Shown: one piece after another, positions 60,415 to 64,000 of the stretch
Numbering within the stretch: the first letter of the stretch is position 1
Layout of the letters: each line of letters opens with the position of its first letter
Assembly (NCBI GenBank): GCA_030248215.1
Contig: JASANG010003084.1
Location: 1-64,000 of the forward strand
Reading direction: 5' to 3'
Origin: Enoplolaimus lenunculus
Taxonomy: Eukaryota > Nematoda > Enoplea > Enoplida > Thoracostomopsidae
Length of the DNA: 64,000 nt
The notes under the pieces: model-generated
Told to the model about the DNA's origin: nothing
Seen by the model: only the letters and a program-made list of their open reading frames with translations
Databases searched by the model: none
Made by a program: the position numbers and the translations under genes

Positions 60415-62299
60415 ATGGATCTGCCAAATTTCTTTTCTTTTTCCAGTTTAAATTGCAGATCCATTAAGCATTTTCGAAAAGTGTCGATAGTTTTTGAAAG
60501 GATAAAAGATTTGGATTTGATTTGTCTGCAAGAGACACATTTTAAAAACAATTGGGATGCAGAGATTTTTGATAGAATTTTCTCACGCAATTTTAAAATA
60601 TTTCACAGTTTCGCAAGCGAGGAGAATAGTAAAACAGGGGTAACGGTCCTTATAAATAGGACAGCTCCTGTTGGTCAAATTGAAAACATTTTTAATATTC
60701 AGGGTAGGGCGGTCACGATTGCTTTTAGTATTGGCTCTCTTTCTTTTTTCTTAATTGGTATTTATGCTCCCGCGAACGGCGAGCAGCGAGTAGTTTTTTT
60801 CAACCAGCTGATGCAACAAGTGCAAAATTCGTTTTGGTTTGATTATAAATGTGTTATTATGTTGGGTGATTTTAACTTAGTTGAGGACCCGGTTTTGGAC
60901 CGATCACGGCCGTCATATGATCAGCAGCAAGGCCTGAGAGAGCTTTATTGTTTGAAGGAACTGTTGGTGATATCTGTACCGCTCGCGCAGTGAACAAGAC
61001 AGATCATAGGTTGTTTAGAGTTAAGATTCGCTTACCTAATTTAAAGAGAGGTAAAGGATACTATAAGATGAATACAATGCTTTTGGGTGAAGTCGGCGTA
61101 CAGACCTTTGTTTTAACGCGGCTCAAACATTTAATGAACATTTCCACAGGGTTTTCTATGATGTGGGAAGTATTTAAGGCTGATGTTAAAACCTTCTTTG
61201 TAAAGTTGGGTAAAAATAAAGCTAAGGAACGCGACATGTTGAGGAAATCATTAGAGAGCCAAGTTATTAATGTACAAATGCTGATAGGACAGTATCCAAA
61301 CAATCCGAATCTCAGATCGGGTCTTAAAAAGCTAAAAAATGAAATCGAATTATTGAATGCATTTTATATTGCTTCTTGCAGGCATAATACGTACTACGGT
61401 AGTGAGGTAAATGACAACGCCTCTTTAGCAACAGTCAAGTCTCTTCAACGTAAGAACTGGGAAGCCAGGCATATAAGCTCGATCGAAAGGTCTGATGGCA
61501 CGTTAGTAACAGACTCAGATGCAGTTCTAGGTGAAATTACTGAGCAGTATTCCAACGTATTCAGATCGGAAGGGATAAGCGGAGAAGATCTCACTTTTTT
61601 TCTGGCACAAAATGGTCTTTCCAAGTTGAGTGAGGTGGAAAAAATACTTTAGAGGGACCCATTACGTCAGTTGAAATAGCGAGCGCTATTAAATCTATGC
61701 AGGGTAAAAAGACGCCGGGATACGATGGTATTCCTGTTGAATTCTATTGGCTGTTTTGTGGAATATTATCTGAATTTTTGTGTAAAATGTATAACGCGTT
61801 CTTGGATGATCTTAAGCTCAATTTCTCCGCATATGATGGTGTTATTACCCTATTATATAAAGGGAATGGAAGGAAAACGTGTCGCGATAATTGGCGGCCA
61901 ATTACGTTGCTGAATATAGATTATAAGATTTTTACGAAAGTTTTGGCAAAAAGATTAGAATCGGTCATGAAATCTTTAGTCCACCCGGATCAGACAAGCT
62001 CGGTTCCCGACAGAATTATCCAAGACAGTGTTGCACATGTCATGTGTGTTATTCATTATGCCAATGAAAGCAACGCAAAGGCGTTGCTGCTATCAGTTGA
62101 TCACAAAGCCGCTTTTGATTTGGTGGAGTGGTCATTTATTTTTGAGACACTTGGGGTCATGAATTTTGGCGAAAACTTTTTAAACATGATCAAATGTATT
62201 TATAAACCCGGATGTACAAGATCATCTGTTATAGTTAATGGTTTTAAGTCAGAATTTTTTCATGTTTTCCGTGGAATTCGACAAGGGTGTCCCTTGTAA
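60415..62299 (+). pseudogene. LINE ORF2: endonuclease and partial RT, broken
   Basis: The endonuclease starts SLNCRSIKHFRKV and has LICLQETHF, IGIYAPANGEQ and MLGDFN. It then loses about 50 residues normally holding the WR and SRID blocks, and changes frame near 60950-60990 before reaching TDHRLF. A linker leads to a second frame change near 61640, where one base is missing from an A-run (GAAAAAATAC). From there the RT frame is open (61697-62299) through RT motifs 1 to 4, ending at RQGCPL. The YxDD motif is not present in the window. In life ORF2 would nick DNA and prime reverse transcription; this copy cannot. Confidence 0.85.
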
Positions 62300-62959
62300 C
62301 GCCGCTTATGAATTCTATCTACTTACCACAAGGGATCCAATTCGTGGCATGCGCTATCAATAAACCCACGAAACTGGCCGATAATTGTAAACGTCCAGAG
62401 CGAAAAGATAATACGAAAAACTCGGTTTTCCAAGCGATAAATACGGCGCACACAGCCTGTTGGTAAGAAAATGTAAACTGCCAATTGCACTGAAGTAAAC
62501 AGCAAAATTCCAACTAGTTCTGTTCTCTAACCGCGCTCTCCGTTTATATATCAGCTAATTGTTTAGCCTTAACATTCAGAATTTTACAACATTTTTTAAC
62601 TACCCTTTTCAAATCTTCCAACTTTGCGCATTTCATAAAATCAACATTTCAAATTATTTTCTCTTTTTCTCCATTTACAGCTCGTGAACAATGCCTATTC
62701 ATCACTGGTTTTAAATATAAAAATTTAAGCAAAGTGTGAATAATCACCAAAAGTTACACTGCGCCACACTCCTTTCCCCTTATGAGGATAAAACTTAAAT
62801 TGTAACTCTTACAGAAGCGTCATGTGCTGATTGATTGAGTTGACTGCTTGATTATTGGTTCCTAAAGTGTTCAGTGTTAGGTTGATTATTTGGTCCACCG
62901 TTTTGTTGTACAGAAGAAGTGTTGTCTGTTGGATTGTAAATTGGAATCAACGTTTCAAG
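62300..62959. other. AT-rich DNA left of the terminal ORF
   Basis: It starts abruptly where the LINE RT is cut. No reading frame or repeat is recognised. It probably belongs to the same inserted element as the ORF at 62960-63859. Confidence 0.35.
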
Positions 62960-63859
62960 TTAGTTTGTACGCGTGGCGGTGAATGCATCCTTTTGTGCAA
63001 ACTGTGCAAAGGCAATCTGCAAATCACTAATGGATGTTTCGAGTAAATTAAACCGTTCGTTTTGATGTTTTATGACAGATTCAAGCACTTCAATAACTTG
63101 GGATGTTTGTTCGAGCTGTTTGGTCATTTGACTACTTATTGCTCCGCGCCCTACCGATATCTCGTTGCATACTTGGTCTTCCAATCGTACAAGTTGAAGT
63201 CGTAGTTGCGTGAGTAATTTTTGAGTGCGTTGCGATATCTCAGTGCCCGTTTCTCTGACTAGCTCGTTGTCAGTACTCGTCGCCTTATCAGCGTGCCCAA
63301 CGTCTCTCACTGGTTCATCCAAAAAATTTTCCTCGAACTCAATGCTGGGTTCTGGCATGGATGCCATTGCTGCGTCACTGGTAGTGGGTGTCGGTTGGTA
63401 ATATTGCTCTCCGCTTGTGGTGATATTAGTCATGAATAGCTGCCAGGGATTCAGATTAGCTTGTGGTGTGTCACGATAGTTCATAAGCACTTGAATTATA
63501 TTCGTGCGTGGTGTTACTGTGAGGAAATGTATGATCTCGGTCAGTTTGTTGCTTTGTTCAGATACTGAATAATCTAAGGGAACAAACAGAAAATGCAAAA
63601 TCTTTTTTGCAAGCTGTGGCCGGTAGTGTGTACGTAATTCAGATTCACTGAGTTGCCTGATTCTGAGAGCAAGTTGTACGAAAAACATACCTTGGATGAT
63701 GATTATGTCTCGCCTCTGAAAGCTACGACGTATGCTACAATCACTGCCAAACCTGTAAAAGTCTTCGTATGTTACCGTGGGATCCTGTTGTCGTCTGTAA
63801 CGCTCCTGTAAGTCAGTTGGTAAGGTTTCTGGTTGCATGCGGATTTCCGACCGAGCCAT
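62960..63859 (-). CDS. Unrecognised 299-residue ORF with coiled coil
   Basis: Uninterrupted from ATG (63857-63859) to a stop at 62960. The first about 150 residues are mixed and folded-looking (YEDFYRFGSDCSIRRSFQRR, then IIIQGMFFVQLALRIRQL). A Pro/Thr/Glu-rich acidic linker follows. The last about 110 residues have heptad-like hydrophobics typical of coiled coil (LTQLRLQLVRLEDQV, then QLEQTSQVIEVLESVI). I do not recognise a family. Its position inside a broken LINE suggests it belongs to a mobile element. Alternatives are an ORF1-like chaperone or a host gene fragment. Confidence 0.5.
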   Translation of the reverse strand: MARSEIRMQPETLPTDLQERYRRQQDPTVTYEDFYRFGSDCSIRRSFQRRDIIIIQGMFFVQLALRIRQLSESELRTHYRPQLAKKILHFLFVPLDYSVSEQSNKLTEIIHFLTVTPRTNIIQVLMNYRDTPQANLNPWQLFMTNITTSGEQYYQPTPTTSDAAMASMPEPSIEFEENFLDEPVRDVGHADKATSTDNELVRETGTEISQRTQKLLTQLRLQLVRLEDQVCNEISVGRGAISSQMTKQLEQTSQVIEVLESVIKHQNERFNLLETSISDLQIAFAQFAQKDAFTATRTN

Positions 63860-64000
63860 ATTCGAGTTCGTTTCTATAAATAATAATTTATTTATTTGTA
63901 TTTCCTTGGTATTTTTTGTCTCAGATTATATCTTGCTTGTGTCGAATTTTGTAAACGAGATGGAATATCTGTGTCATGGGAGGTGTCAATTGTGTGTGGT
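63860..64000. other. Window edge
   Basis: AT-rich DNA upstream of the unrecognised ORF. Nothing further recognised. Confidence 0.3.

Larger units (their letters stand above)
58588..62299 (+). mobile_element. Tx1/L1-like LINE, truncated in the RT
   Basis: A two-ORF non-LTR retrotransposon. ORF1 is 58588-60360. ORF2 runs from 60415 with an apurinic endonuclease followed by a reverse transcriptase. RT signatures (PGYDGIPVEFYWLF, then NWRPITLLNIDYKIF, LAKRLESV, HPDQTSSVP, and RGIRQGCPL) match the L1/Tx1 branch rather than CR1, RTE or Jockey. The element stops directly after RQGCPL. Unrelated DNA follows, consistent with a later insertion whose far end is outside the window. A decayed relative lies at 52690-53890. 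Confidence 0.85.

Overview
This is a repeat-rich, AT-rich animal nuclear window. Four host genes are split by spliceosomal introns with nematode-style acceptors (tttcag or tttag). Long tracts of degenerate TTAGGC, the nematode telomere unit, recur through the window (2.2-2.9, 6.1, 7.0, 7.6, 49.4 and 53.2 kb). Together these suggest a nematode or close relative with a large, transposon-loaded genome. The species cannot be named from sequence alone.

Host genes, left to right. An aspartyl/asparaginyl beta-hydroxylase (ASPH) lies on the minus strand (25705 to 13549, 17 exons, 914 residues). An acid ceramidase (ASAH1-type) lies on the plus strand (32675-36176, 5 exons, 398 residues). A mitochondrial NIPSNAP gene is on the plus strand (41283-49675, with a possible first exon at 38572). 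Succinate dehydrogenase membrane-anchor subunit D (SDHD) is on the plus strand (55005-57131, 3 exons, 167 residues). I rebuilt exon chains by eye from family homology, splice sites and reading phase. All four chains close in phase. The genes are unrelated functionally: ER hydroxylation, lysosomal sphingolipid turnover, mitochondrial matrix or surface, and respiratory complex II.

Between and inside the genes is a dense mobile-element landscape. It includes a decayed piggyBac (3.3-5.3 kb), at least five short inverted-repeat elements with clear 8-bp target duplications (hAT-like, several nested), and a G-rich inverted-repeat element with a 5-bp duplication inside a NIPSNAP intron. A TIR element carries TTAGGC-like DNA. 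One LINE 3' end is nested head-on inside another in a NIPSNAP intron. Minisatellites lie at 6.2, 11.2, 17.8 and 37.6 kb, and a near-identical 364-bp direct duplication at 10.4 kb.

The right end (58.6-62.3 kb) holds a Tx1/L1-like LINE. Its first ORF is intact (590 residues). After the expected RNA-binding and zinc-knuckle part and a glutamine-rich linker, it carries what I read as a complete NADAR (YbiA/DUF1768) domain. That is an ADP-ribose/NAD-related glycosidase fold known as the partner of DNA ADP-ribosyltransferases in bacteria. This is the most unusual thing in the window. The LINE breaks off inside its reverse transcriptase, where unrelated DNA with an unrecognised 299-residue ORF (minus strand, 63859-62960) takes over.
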